The notes under the pieces were generated by a model. The model saw only the letters and a list, made by a program, of their open reading frames with translations, was not told the DNA's origin and did no database searches. From an uncultured Lysobacterales bacterium (GTDB lineage Bacteria > Pseudomonadota > Gammaproteobacteria > Xanthomonadales > Xanthomonadaceae), in NCBI GenBank assembly GCA_946886865.1, contig CAMPJI010000066.1, forward strand, positions 1-12,903: DNA of 12,903 bases, read 5' to 3'. This document shows, one piece after another, positions 1-8,508 of this stretch. Positions within the stretch are counted from its first letter, which is position 1; each line of letters opens with the position of its first letter. The position numbers and the translations under genes are program-made.

Positions 1-99
1 GAGTTCGGCGACGCGGTCAGCGTGCAGGTGTTCTCCGGCGAGTCGAAGATCGGCGTCGACGAGGCGCGCGCGGTCATCGGGCGCTGGCTGGAGCTCTGA
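1..99 (+). CDS. engB: C-terminal end of a GTPase, probably EngB (YihA/YsxC); cut by window edge
   Basis: An open frame enters from the left edge and stops at TGA 97-99, giving the last 32 residues. They read VSVQVFSGESKIGVDEAR followed by a short helix ending RWLEL. This matches the C-terminus of EngB-type ribosome-biogenesis GTPases, where a strand ending in 'FS' is followed by a G5-like Ser-x-Lys turn, 'GxDE/K' and a final amphipathic helix. EngB is known to act in 50S subunit assembly. The G1-G4 motifs lie outside the window, so the name rests on the tail only. The stop is followed after 9 bases by the first composite repeat module. Another GTPase with a similar tail cannot be excluded. 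Confidence 0.6.
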   Translation, partial: EFGDAVSVQVFSGESKIGVDEARAVIGRWLEL

Positions 100-108
100 C
101 CCCGCCGT

Positions 109-261
109 TGTAGGCGCGGCTTCAGCCGCGATGGGGCGCCGCACGGCTTCGGTAGGAGCGACGTAAGTCGCCGAATCGCCACCGGCTCGTTCGGTGGCGA
201 CCCACGTCGCTCATGCACCGCGCCCACCCTGGGGCCGATCGCGGCTGAAGCCGCTCCTGCA
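109..261. repeat. Composite REP module 1 (A-B-B'-A'), most degenerate copy
   Basis: Four palindromic elements are nested. A is at 109-132 (one mismatch to the TGTAGGAGCG-headed consensus). B is at 151-174 with a GTAA loop and a damaged 3' end. Inverted B' is at 195-217 with several mismatches and loop GTGG. Inverted A' is at 238-261. The B-B' spacer is about 20 bases and has its own 8-bp inverted repeat (TCGCCACC / GGTGGCGA). The heads match the GTAG-footed REP sequences mobilised by REP-associated tyrosine transposases, a family-level comparison. The module sits between engB and the gshA promoter. Its higher divergence suggests it is the oldest of the five copies here. Confidence 0.85.
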
Positions 262-306
262 GGAACACGACGCGCACCGGCGCATTGCACCGTTGCAACG
301 GCGACG

Positions 307-334
307 TTGTCGCCACATTCCCCGTCGCTACACT
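307..334 (+). promoter_or_regulatory. Putative sigma70 promoter of gshA
   Basis: TTGTCG (307-312) and TACACT (329-334) are separated by 16 bases and match the -35 and -10 consensus at four of six positions or better. Transcription would start near 341, leaving a leader of about 59 nt before the GTG at 400. This argues against a start upstream of 400, because the in-frame TTG at 307 would lie inside the -35 box. The promoter is downstream of repeat module 1, so the module should not be in the gshA transcript. The rest of the 262-399 gap shows nothing else recognisable. Confidence 0.5.
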
Positions 335-390
335 GCGCGACTCTTGCGAATGCAGGGTCCACCCGCATATCGCCCGCTCCAGTCGACAGC

Positions 391-394
391 GAGG
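391..394 (+). promoter_or_regulatory. Ribosome binding site supporting the GTG start of gshA
   Basis: GAGG lies 5 bases before GTG 400. No comparable site precedes the other in-frame candidates, except that GTG 394 overlaps this one. The site and the conserved N-terminal protein sequence together favour GTG 400. Confidence 0.5.
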
Positions 395-399
395 TGCGC

Positions 400-1788
400 G
401 TGTCCGGTCCCAGCCAGGTCAAGGATGTCCCGATCGAGTCCGGCGCCGCCGGCCGCCGCCAGCTGGTGGAGTACCTCGCCTCGGGCGTTCGCCCGCGCGG
501 GGACTGGAAGATCGGCACCGAGCACGAGAAGTTCGGCTTCCGCACCGACGACCTGCGCCCGCCCACCTTCGACGGCGAGCGTGGCATCGAGGCGCTGCTC
601 AAGGGGCTGGTGCAGTTCGGCTGGACGCCGGTGGAGGAGCACGGCCGCGTCATCGCCCTGAGCCGCGACGGTGCCTCGGTGTCGCTGGAGCCGGCCGGCC
701 AGCTGGAGCTGTCGGGCGCGCCGCTCGACAACCTGCACGAGACCTGCAGCGAGGCCTTCGCCCACCTGCGCGACGTGCGCACCGTGGCAGAACCGATGGG
801 CCTGGGGTTCCTGGGCATGGGCTTCCAGCCCAAATGGCGCCGCGAGGACATGCCGTGGATGCCCAAGGGCCGCTACGGGATCATGCAGCGCTACATGCCC
901 ACCGTCGGCAGCCTCGGCCTGGACATGATGACCCGCACCTCCACGGTGCAGGTCAACCTGGACGTGGCCAGCGAGGCGGACATGGTCAAGAAGTTCCGCG
1001 TGTCGCTGGCGCTGCAGCCGGTGGCCACCGCGCTGTTCGCCGACTCGCCGTTCACCGAAGGCAAGCCCAACGGCTACCTGAGCTACCGCAGCCACATCTG
1101 GACCGACACCGACCCGCACCGCACCGGCATGCTCGATTTCGTGTTCGAGGACGGCTTCGGCTACGAACGCTATGTCGACTACCTGCTCGACGTGCCCATG
1201 TACTTCGTCTACCGCGACGGCACCTACATCGATGCCGCCGGGCAATCCTTCCGTGACTTCCTCGACGGCCGCCTGCCCGCCTATCCGGGCCACCGGCCGA
1301 CGCTGACCGACTGGGCCGACCACAGCACCACCGCGTTCCCCGAGGTGCGGCTGAAGAAATACCTTGAGATGCGCGGCGCCGACTCGGGCCCGTGGAACCG
1401 CATCTGCGCGCTGTCGGCGTTCTGGGTCGGCCTGCTGTACGACGACACCGCGCTGGACGCGGCCTGGGACCTGGTGCGCGACTACACCATGGCCGAGCGC
1501 CACGCCCTGCGCGACGGCGTGCCGCGCCACGCGTTCAAGTTGCCGGCGCGCATCGGCGCGCAGCAGGGCACGGTGCTGGACCTGGCACGCCGCGCGCTGG
1601 AGATCTCCGCCCATGGCCTGGCCCGCCGCGGCAACCGCAACCGCAACGGCGCCGACGAGACGATCTACCTGGAGCCACTGATGGAGTTCGTCGACGCCGG
1701 CCAGACCGCGGCCGAGCGCAAGCTGGAGCTCTTCCACGGCGCATGGGGCGGTAACGTCGACCCGGTGTTCAAGGAATTCGCGTACTAG
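400..1788 (+). CDS. gshA: Glutamate-cysteine ligase, plant/proteobacterial type (GCS2 family)
   Basis: Cytosolic enzyme for the first step of glutathione synthesis: ATP-dependent joining of glutamate and cysteine through the gamma-carboxylate. With GTG 400 as start the product has 462 residues, close to proteobacterial plant-type GshA. Visible conserved blocks are [10 protein letters not shown] (38-47), [11 protein letters not shown] (96-106, glutamate/metal-binding strand), [12 protein letters not shown] (177-188), the [18 protein letters not shown] region (244-261) and MRGADSG (324-330). These distinguish it from the unrelated E. coli-type GshA. Only two cysteines are present, Cys116 and Cys336, so the two-disulfide redox control known in some plant enzymes cannot be present in full. 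The frame stays open upstream to 307, but that part is not protein-like. The gene appears monocistronic: its own promoter is upstream and a 336-base gap follows. It supplies the glutathione pathway used by the frm genes 3.4 kb downstream. Confidence 0.95.
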   Translation: MSGPSQVKDVPIESGAAGRRQLVEYLASGVRPRGDWKIGTEHEKFGFRTDDLRPPTFDGERGIEALLKGLVQFGWTPVEEHGRVIALSRDGASVSLEPAGQLELSGAPLDNLHETCSEAFAHLRDVRTVAEPMGLGFLGMGFQPKWRREDMPWMPKGRYGIMQRYMPTVGSLGLDMMTRTSTVQVNLDVASEADMVKKFRVSLALQPVATALFADSPFTEGKPNGYLSYRSHIWTDTDPHRTGMLDFVFEDGFGYERYVDYLLDVPMYFVYRDGTYIDAAGQSFRDFLDGRLPAYPGHRPTLTDWADHSTTAFPEVRLKKYLEMRGADSGPWNRICALSAFWVGLLYDDTALDAAWDLVRDYTMAERHALRDGVPRHAFKLPARIGAQQGTVLDLARRALEISAHGLARRGNRNRNGADETIYLEPLMEFVDAGQTAAERKLELFHGAWGGNVDPVFKEFAY

Positions 1789-1844
1789 CAGGTCGGTCTT
1801 CGCCTGCATCCGCATCGGTTGCTGCGGTCACGCGCAAGAAGGAA

Positions 1845-2026
1845 GCCGTCATTTCCGCGACGGCGGGCTCGCGCTTTACTTCGGCGGAGCCGAACCTCCA
1901 TGATTGGGCTCTCGCGCTATCAATTCGCGTCGTGCATCCGACATCAGGTCGGCCTGGGCACCTGGCCTGCGCCGCAGGCGTGGCAATTCAACGTCCCTGG
2001 ATTCCCGCCTTCGCGGGAATGACGGC
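1845..2026. repeat. Small inverted-repeat element with dRS3-like ends (MITE-like or paired REP)
   Basis: This accounts for most of the 336-base gap between gshA and ppc. The left arm (1845-1867) and inverted right arm (2004-2026) are 23 bases each and match at 21 positions. The right arm contains the perfect palindrome ATTCCC-N8-GGGAAT (2001-2020), the same form as the Neisseria dRS3 repeat; the left arm is a decayed version. Between the arms is a further hairpin, GCCTGC-GCC-GCAGGC (1965-1979). No coding sequence is evident inside, so any mobility would be in trans. Its family is unrelated to the A/B modules elsewhere in the window. After it, a weak hairpin (2042-2060) and the ppc promoter region follow. 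Confidence 0.55.
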
Positions 2027-2112
2027 AGACAGAGTTGTCATGACGCCGCCTGAGGGCGTTACCCGCGCGACTCCGTCATTGTCCGACGACACCTCCACCC
2101 ATCCACCTGCGC

Positions 2113-2118
2113 TAGCCT
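2113..2118 (+). promoter_or_regulatory. Possible -10 box of ppc, close enough to ATG for a leaderless transcript
   Basis: TAGCCT lies 6 bases before the ATG at 2125. Initiation 6-8 bases downstream would put the 5' end at or next to the start codon. No Shine-Dalgarno sequence is visible in the preceding bases. No -35 box at 16-18 bp is convincing; TTGTCC at 2079-2084 is too far away. This is a weak, inference-level call. Confidence 0.25.
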
Positions 2119-2124
2119 GCGCGG

Positions 2125-4881
2125 ATGACACCGACGACCGCCCCCGAACCCGCCGACGACCTCCTGCGCACCTTCGACTTCGCCCCCACCGACAACCTGC
2201 TGCGCGAGGACGTCAAGCAGTTGGGCGCGCTGGTCGGGGAGATCCTGGCCGAGCAGCGCGGCCCCGGATTTCTGGAGGCTGTGGAGCGCCTGCGCCGCGC
2301 CGCCATCGACCGGCGCGAATCCAATGCCCCCGTGGACGAACTCGCCACGGCGCTGCACGGCGTCGACCTCGCGCACGCCGCCGACCTGGTGCGCGCGTTC
2401 GCCACCTATTTCCAGGCCGTCAACCTGGCCGAGCGCGTGCACCGCATCCGCCGCCGCCGCGACCATGAGCGCGCCGAACACGGTGCCCAGCCCGAAGGCC
2501 TGCTCGACACCATCACCCGCCTGGCCGGCGAAGGGGTGGAGGCCGACACCATGGCCGCGCTGCTCGAGCGCCTGCTCATCGAGCCGGTGTTCACCGCCCA
2601 CCCGACCGAGGCCGTGCGGCGCCTGCTGCTGGAGAAGGAGCGCCAGATCGTGTCGTGCCTGGTGGACGACATCGACCGCGCCCGCACGCCGGCCGAACGC
2701 CGCGCCGACCGCGAGCGCATGCGCCTGGCGCTCACCGCCAGCTGGCAGACCGCCGAAACCCCGGCCGCGCGGCAGAGCGTCAATGACGAGTTCGAGCACG
2801 TCGGCTTCTACCTGGCCGAGGTGCTGTACCGGGTGTTGCCGGTCTTCCACGAGGCGATGGCCGATGCACTCGAGTCCGCCTACGGTCGCGCGTTCGAGCT
2901 GCCGCCCGTCCTCGGTTTCGGCACGTGGGTGGGCGGCGACATGGACGGCAACCCGAACGTCGGGGCCGACACCATCGCCGCGTCCTTGGCCGGACAACGC
3001 GGACTGGTGTTGTCGGCATACCGGCGCGACCTGCGCGCGCTGGCCGAGTTGCTCAGCCAGTCGACCGTGCGCGTGCAGGTCGACGACGCGGTGCTGGCGA
3101 CGCTGGACGCCTACCGCGACCGGTTGCCGTCGGACGCCGCCGCGCTCAAGCCGCGCCACGCCGACATGCCCTACCGCAACCTCCTGACGCTGATGGAAGC
3201 GCGGCTGGCCGCCACCGCGCGCGAGGAGCCGGCCGGCTACCCGGACGCCGCCGCGTTCCTGGAAGACGTGCGGATGATCGAGGCCAGCCTGCTGGCGCAC
3301 GGTGGCGCGCATGCGGGCGCCTTCGCGGTGCGGCGCCTGCGGCGGCGCGCGGAGTGCTTCGGCTTCCACCTGGCCAGCCTCGACCTGCGCCAGGACTCGG
3401 CGATGCACGACGCGGCGCTGGCGGCATTGCTGGAAAACCCCGACTGGGCGCGCCGCCCCGTGGCCGACCGTGTCGCCGCATTGCACGAGGTGATTGCCGG
3501 CGACCGGCCCACGCCCGCGGTCGAGCCGGAGGCGGCGGCCTCGACACTCGCGGTCTTCCGTACCGTGGCCGAGTTGGGGCCGCGGTTGGGCGCGCGTGCG
3601 TTCGGCCCGTACATCATCAGCATGAGCCGCACCGCCGCCGACGCGCTGGCGGTGCTGGCGCTGGCGCGGATCGCGCGCTGCGTGGACGGCGACGGCCAGG
3701 TGCCGCTCGACGTCGCGCCGCTGTTCGAAACCGTCGCCGACCTGGAGGCCGCACCCGACACGCTGCGCCAGCTGTTCGCCGACCCCGTGTACCGCGACCA
3801 CCTGGCCGCGCGGGGCAACCGCCAGGTCGTCATGCTCGGCTACTCCGACAGCGCCAAGGACGGCGGCATCATCGCCTCGCGCTGGGCCCTGCAGCAGACG
3901 CAGCTGCAGCTGACCCGGCTGGCGGAGGAGAGTGGCGTGCGCATCGCCTTTTTCCACGGCCGCGGCGGGTCCATCAGCCGCGGCGGCGGCAAGACCAGCC
4001 GGGCGGTTGTCGCCGCGCCGCGCGGTTCGGTCGACGGGACCCTGCGCCTGACCGAACAGGGCGAGGTCATCCACCGCAAGTACGGCATCCGTGCGATCGC
4101 GCTGCGCAACCTGGAGCAGGCCACCGGCGCGGTATTGCGCGCCACCCTGCGGCCGCGTCCCGCCGACGATCGCGAGGCGCGCTGGCGCGACATCGCCGGC
4201 GAACTCGCCCGCGATGCGCGCGCACACTACCGCGCACTGGTGCACGAACACCCCGACTTCCCGGCGTACTTCCGCGCCGCCACCCCGATCGACGTGATCG
4301 AGCGCCTGCGCATCGGCTCGCGTCCGAGCAAGCGCGCCGGACCGCAGGCGGGCGTGGAATCGCTGCGCGCGATTCCGTGGGTGTTCTCGTGGTCGCAGAA
4401 CCGCTGCGGACTCACCGCGTGGTACGGCGTCGGCACGGCGCTGGCAACTGCACGCGGCCGCCACGGCGACGCCGTGCTCGCCGAGATGGCGCGCGACTGG
4501 CCGTTCTTCGCCACGCTGGTGGACGACGTGGAGATGGTGCTGGCCAAGTCCGACCCCGCCATCTTCGAGTGCTACTCGCGCCTCGCCTCCGCGCTGCCCC
4601 AGGGTGACCTGCACGCCCGCCTGCATCCGCTCATCGCGGGCGAGTTCGACCGCACACGCGACGCGATCCTCGCGATCAAGGGCCAGGCGGGCCTGCTGGA
4701 GAACGACGCGCGCCTGCGCCAGTCGATCCGCCTGCGCAACCCGTACGTCGATCCCATCAGCCTGCTGCAGGTCGATCTGCTGGCCCGCTGGCGTGCCACC
4801 GAGCGCGAGGACGACGAGCTGTTCCATGCGCTCGTGGCGACGGTCAACGGCATCGCGGCCGGCGTGCAGAACACCGGTTGA
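2125..4881 (+). CDS. ppc: Phosphoenolpyruvate carboxylase
   Basis: Cytosolic anaplerotic enzyme converting PEP and bicarbonate to oxaloacetate and phosphate. The product has 918 residues, within the usual bacterial range (about 880-970). Signature sites are all present: FTAHPTE with catalytic His159; GGDMDGNPNV (270-279), where many homologues have Arg at the Met position; the FGPYIISMSRTAAD block (493-506); LGYSDSAKDGG with Lys578; FFHGRGGSISRGGG with His611, Arg613 and Arg619 (the mobile catalytic loop); RPSKR (733-737); SWSQNRCGLTAWYG (755-768); and the invariant C-terminal QNTG, needed for the aspartate inhibitory site. No plant-type N-terminal phosphorylation motif is seen, and none is expected in bacteria. 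ATG 2125 is the first sensible start, and the conserved helices follow within 20 residues. The gene stands alone between gaps of 336 and 279 bases. A 922-codon open frame on the opposite strand is a GC-bias shadow. Confidence 0.97.
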   Translation: MTPTTAPEPADDLLRTFDFAPTDNLLREDVKQLGALVGEILAEQRGPGFLEAVERLRRAAIDRRESNAPVDELATALHGVDLAHAADLVRAFATYFQAVNLAERVHRIRRRRDHERAEHGAQPEGLLDTITRLAGEGVEADTMAALLERLLIEPVFTAHPTEAVRRLLLEKERQIVSCLVDDIDRARTPAERRADRERMRLALTASWQTAETPAARQSVNDEFEHVGFYLAEVLYRVLPVFHEAMADALESAYGRAFELPPVLGFGTWVGGDMDGNPNVGADTIAASLAGQRGLVLSAYRRDLRALAELLSQSTVRVQVDDAVLATLDAYRDRLPSDAAALKPRHADMPYRNLLTLMEARLAATAREEPAGYPDAAAFLEDVRMIEASLLAHGGAHAGAFAVRRLRRRAECFGFHLASLDLRQDSAMHDAALAALLENPDWARRPVADRVAALHEVIAGDRPTPAVEPEAAASTLAVFRTVAELGPRLGARAFGPYIISMSRTAADALAVLALARIARCVDGDGQVPLDVAPLFETVADLEAAPDTLRQLFADPVYRDHLAARGNRQVVMLGYSDSAKDGGIIASRWALQQTQLQLTRLAEESGVRIAFFHGRGGSISRGGGKTSRAVVAAPRGSVDGTLRLTEQGEVIHRKYGIRAIALRNLEQATGAVLRATLRPRPADDREARWRDIAGELARDARAHYRALVHEHPDFPAYFRAATPIDVIERLRIGSRPSKRAGPQAGVESLRAIPWVFSWSQNRCGLTAWYGVGTALATARGRHGDAVLAEMARDWPFFATLVDDVEMVLAKSDPAIFECYSRLASALPQGDLHARLHPLIAGEFDRTRDAILAIKGQAGLLENDARLRQSIRLRNPYVDPISLLQVDLLARWRATEREDDELFHALVATVNGIAAGVQNTG

Positions 4882-4932
4882 GGCGCGTCATCGGCGACGG
4901 TCGCGAATCCGCGCCCGCGCCTTCCGTGCCTG

Positions 4933-5118
4933 TGTAGGAGTGCCTTCAGCCGCGATGCCGTTGCGGGTCGCCGCGGCCTTCCCCTTGTAGGAGCGACGTG
5001 AGTCGCGACCGGAGTTCGGCGCCCCGCGCGGTCGCGACTTACGTCGCTCCTACACAAGGTCTGCGAATGCACACACACAGACTGCGGATTTAGGATCGCG
5101 GCTGAAGCCGCTCCTACT
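4933..5118. repeat. Composite REP module 2 (A-B-B'-A') in front of the frm operon
   Basis: A is at 4933-4956 (two changes that break its stem), B at 4986-5009 (GTGA loop), inverted B' at 5031-5054 (loop reads GTAA on the minus strand) and inverted A' at 5095-5118. B and B' can pair over about 25 bases with one mismatch across a 21-base loop. The B'-A' spacer is the longest of the set (40 bases) and contains a CA-rich stretch. The module ends 5 bases before the frmR operator, so upstream promoter elements of the operon, if any, would lie inside A'. Bases 4882-4932, between ppc and the module, show nothing recognisable. Confidence 0.92.
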
Positions 5119-5123
5119 GCGCC

Positions 5124-5146
5124 GGTATACTCACCCCCAGTATCCC
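5124..5146 (+). promoter_or_regulatory. FrmR operator overlapping the frm promoter -10
   Basis: The inverted repeat ATACT (5127-5131) / AGTAT (5139-5143) flanks CACCCCC and extends with GG and CC at the edges. On the minus strand it reads TACT-GGGGGTG-AGTA, the TACT-G-tract-AGTA layout known for RcnR/FrmR sites of the CsoR family. TATACT (5126-5131) is a good -10 box lying inside the operator, so bound FrmR would block RNA polymerase. It is 14 bases upstream of frmR, which predicts autoregulation and co-repression of frmA and frmB. Confidence 0.75.
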
Positions 5147-5160
5147 GCCGACCCGCCGCT

Positions 5161-6598
<1,438 letters not shown>

Positions 6599-6609
6599 CC
6601 CAAGCTCCC

Positions 6610-6761
6610 TGTAGGAGCGGCTTCAGCCGCGATCGAGAATGCGCCACGTGCCGGCCTTGGTAGGAGCGACGTGAGTCGCGATCCAACCCATTCGGATGAG
6701 GCGAATCGCGACTCACGTCGCTCCTACAGAAGGCACGCTTGCGGCTGAAGCCGCTCCTACA
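6610..6761. repeat. Composite REP module 3 (A-B-B'-A') inside the frm operon, near-consensus copy
   Basis: A is at 6610-6633, B at 6659-6682, inverted B' at 6705-6728 and inverted A' at 6738-6761. B and B' are perfect 23-base inverted copies around a 22-base loop; A and A' match over the first 21 bases. Both B loops are GTGA. The module fills most of the 182-base frmA-frmB gap and would form long stable hairpins in a polycistronic mRNA. No T-tract follows the hairpins, so a simple intrinsic terminator is not indicated. A role in partial termination, 3'-end protection or segmental decay is inference. Confidence 0.95.
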
Positions 6762-6767
6762 GAACAC

Positions 6768-6773
6768 AGGTGG
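6768..6773 (+). promoter_or_regulatory. Ribosome binding site that fixes the frmB start
   Basis: AGGTGG sits 7 bases before ATG 6781. The longer in-frame reading from 6739 begins inside REP module 3 and would add 14 repeat-derived residues, so it is rejected. Confidence 0.65.
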
Positions 6774-6780
6774 AACCTTC

Positions 6781-7611
6781 ATGCAGAAGATCGAATCGCA
6801 CGCCAGCTTTGGCGGCACCCAGGACGTCTGGCAACACACCTCCAGCACGCTGGGCTGCGACATGAAGTTCGCCGTCTACCTGCCGCCGCAGGCAGCCAGC
6901 GGCCCGTGCCCGGTGTTGTACTGGCTCAGTGGGTTGACGTGCACGGAGCAGAACTTCGTCACCAAGGCCGGCGCGCAACGGTATGCCGCCGAGCATGGCC
7001 TGATCCTGGTGGCACCCGACACCAGTCCGCGCGGCGAAGGCGTGCCCGACGGTGCCGGCTACGACCTGGGGCTGGGCGCCGGCTTCTACCTCAACGCCAC
7101 GCATGCGCCCTGGGACACGCATTACCGCATGCACGACTACGTGGTCGACGAATTGCCGGCGCTGGTGGACGCGCATTTTCCGACCACCACCGCGCGCGGC
7201 ATCAGCGGGCACTCCATGGGCGGCCACGGCGCGCTGGTGCTGGCGCTGCGCAACCCCGGCCGCTACCGCAGCGTGTCGGCGTTCTCGCCGATCGTCGCCC
7301 CCTCGCGCGTGCCGTGGGGCCAGAAGGCCTTCGCCGCCTACCTGGGCGATGAGCGCGATGCGTGGAAGGCATGGGATGCGTGCGAGCTGGTGCGCGACGC
7401 GAGCGCGCGCGTCGAGTTGCTGGTCGACCAGGGCGATGCCGACGAATTCCTTGAGGAACAGCTGCGTCCCGAGCTGCTGCGCGAGGCGTGCGACGTGGCC
7501 GGGCATCCGCTGACCCTGCGCATGCAGCCGGGCTACGACCACAGCTACTACTTCATCGCCAGCTTGATCGGCGACCACCTGGCACACCACGCCCGCGCGT
7601 TGAAGGGCTGA
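6781..7611 (+). CDS. frmB: S-formylglutathione hydrolase
   Basis: Cytosolic alpha/beta-hydrolase (esterase D family) that splits S-formylglutathione into formate and glutathione, completing formaldehyde detoxification. The product has 276 residues, the normal family length. The catalytic triad is visible: Ser145 in GHSMGG (143-148), Asp221 in DQGDADEFL, and His254 in GYDHSYYF. The oxyanion-hole region [10 protein letters not shown] (50-59) and the [10 protein letters not shown] loop (78-87) are conserved. Cys54, in the position often seen in this family, is present. A good ribosome binding site supports ATG 6781. The gene is separated from frmA by REP module 3 but has no obvious promoter of its own, so co-transcription from the frmR promoter is likely. 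Also called fghA. Confidence 0.96.
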   Translation: MQKIESHASFGGTQDVWQHTSSTLGCDMKFAVYLPPQAASGPCPVLYWLSGLTCTEQNFVTKAGAQRYAAEHGLILVAPDTSPRGEGVPDGAGYDLGLGAGFYLNATHAPWDTHYRMHDYVVDELPALVDAHFPTTTARGISGHSMGGHGALVLALRNPGRYRSVSAFSPIVAPSRVPWGQKAFAAYLGDERDAWKAWDACELVRDASARVELLVDQGDADEFLEEQLRPELLREACDVAGHPLTLRMQPGYDHSYYFIASLIGDHLAHHARALKG

Positions 7612-7619
7612 GCGCGCTA

Positions 7620-7739
7620 TGCAGGAGCGGCTTGAGCCGCGAGCGCCTTCCCGAACGGCCTACACCTGTAGGAGCGACGTGAGTCGCGACCCGCGCAAGC
7701 CATTGAACGCCCGCGGTCGCGACTTACGTCGCTCCTACA
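7620..7739. repeat. Composite REP module 4 (A-B-B'), last arm missing or absorbed into a gene
   Basis: A is at 7620-7643 (TTGA loop), B at 7667-7690 (GTGA loop) and inverted B' at 7716-7739 (GTAA loop on the minus strand). B and B' pair over about 25 bases with one mismatch. The expected inverted A' is not recognisable as an intergenic element. A faint similarity at about 7754-7774 lies in the 3' end of the convergent gene. The module fills the 123-base gap between two convergent genes, where a bidirectional hairpin could act at both transcript ends. B' overlaps the last 5 bases of the minus-strand gene. Confidence 0.88.
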
Positions 7740-8436
7740 ACGTCTCGTTCAACCACGGCGTAGCCGGCTCGAGCACGAAGTCGGTATAGGCGAAGCGCCC
7801 GTCGCGCAGCACCGTCTCGCCGCACGCGACCGGCAACGGCGAGGCGAACATCGGGCCGGCATGCACCAGTGTGTGGAACTCGCCATTCTCGCCGCACGGG
7901 TCGCACGCGGCGGGCAGCGCGGCGAGCAGGCCGGCATCGAAATCACGGCCACCGAACGCGGCGTCCAGCTGCTGCGTATCCACGCAGCACAGCGTGGCGT
8001 GCAGGCCACCGGCGATCATGTCGTTCGCCAGTGCCCGGGTGTCGGTGCCGAACAGCGGGAACAGCGGCGACCACCCGAGTCGGGCGCACAGCGCCTCGCG
8101 CCACGCCCGGATGTCGGCCAGGAACAGGTCGCCGAAGGCCAGCGTCGACAGCCCCGGCCAACGCGCCCGCGCACGACTCAAGGCGTCGGCGAACGAGGCT
8201 TCATAGACGGCGTTATCGGCGCGCTGCGGGATCCAGGCCTCGATCACCGGCAGGCCGGCGGCAGCGGCCTGCGCGTGCAGCACGTCGCGGCGGATGCCCT
8301 GCATCGAGATGCGGTCGAAGCCTTCGGTCAGCGTGGTCAGCAGGCCGACCACGCGCACGTCGTCGCGCTGGCGCAGGGTGTGCAGGGTCCACGCGGCGTC
8401 CTTGCCACCGCTCCAGGAAAGCAGGATGTCGGTCAT
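7735..8436 (-). CDS. PP-loop ATP pyrophosphatase, DUF71/Dph6-like family
   Basis: A predicted cytosolic ATP-binding enzyme of 233 residues, counting from ATG 8436. The N-terminus carries the PP-loop SGGKDA (9-14) of the adenine-nucleotide alpha-hydrolase fold. The C-terminal half has DPCGENGEFHT (179-189), the hallmark of DUF71. Such enzymes adenylate a substrate carboxylate; eukaryotic and archaeal Dph6 amidates diphthine on EF2. Bacteria lack diphthamide, so the common label 'diphthine-ammonia ligase' should not be applied here and the true substrate is unknown. The frame extends upstream to 8493, but conserved sequence begins at MTDILLSWSGG; no clear ribosome binding site decides the start, and ATG 8463 is an alternative. 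The stop TAG (7735-7737) lies inside REP module 4, and the last 10-12 residues (after FVLE) may be a repeat-derived tail. Confidence 0.85.
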   Translation of the reverse strand: MTDILLSWSGGKDAAWTLHTLRQRDDVRVVGLLTTLTEGFDRISMQGIRRDVLHAQAAAAGLPVIEAWIPQRADNAVYEASFADALSRARARWPGLSTLAFGDLFLADIRAWREALCARLGWSPLFPLFGTDTRALANDMIAGGLHATLCCVDTQQLDAAFGGRDFDAGLLAALPAACDPCGENGEFHTLVHAGPMFASPLPVACGETVLRDGRFAYTDFVLEPATPWLNETL

Positions 8437-8508
8437 GCGGGGGATTATCGCCGGTGCGGGCATCGCGTCAGGCGTCGGACGGCGCTGCGCCACATACGCA
8501 CCCGATTT

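Noticed and set aside
328..1815. Open frame of 495 codons on the minus strand over gshA
   Set aside because: GC-bias shadow with low-complexity His/Val/Gln composition; the plus strand has the GCS2 motifs.
1819..2468. Small plus-strand frames between gshA and ppc
   Set aside because: They run through the inverted-repeat element and then overlap ppc in another frame; no protein-like composition.
2059..4827. Open frame of 922 codons on the minus strand covering all of ppc
   Set aside because: Opposite-strand frame of a high-GC gene; Gln/Arg/His/Ala-rich with no motif, while the plus strand encodes complete Ppc signatures.
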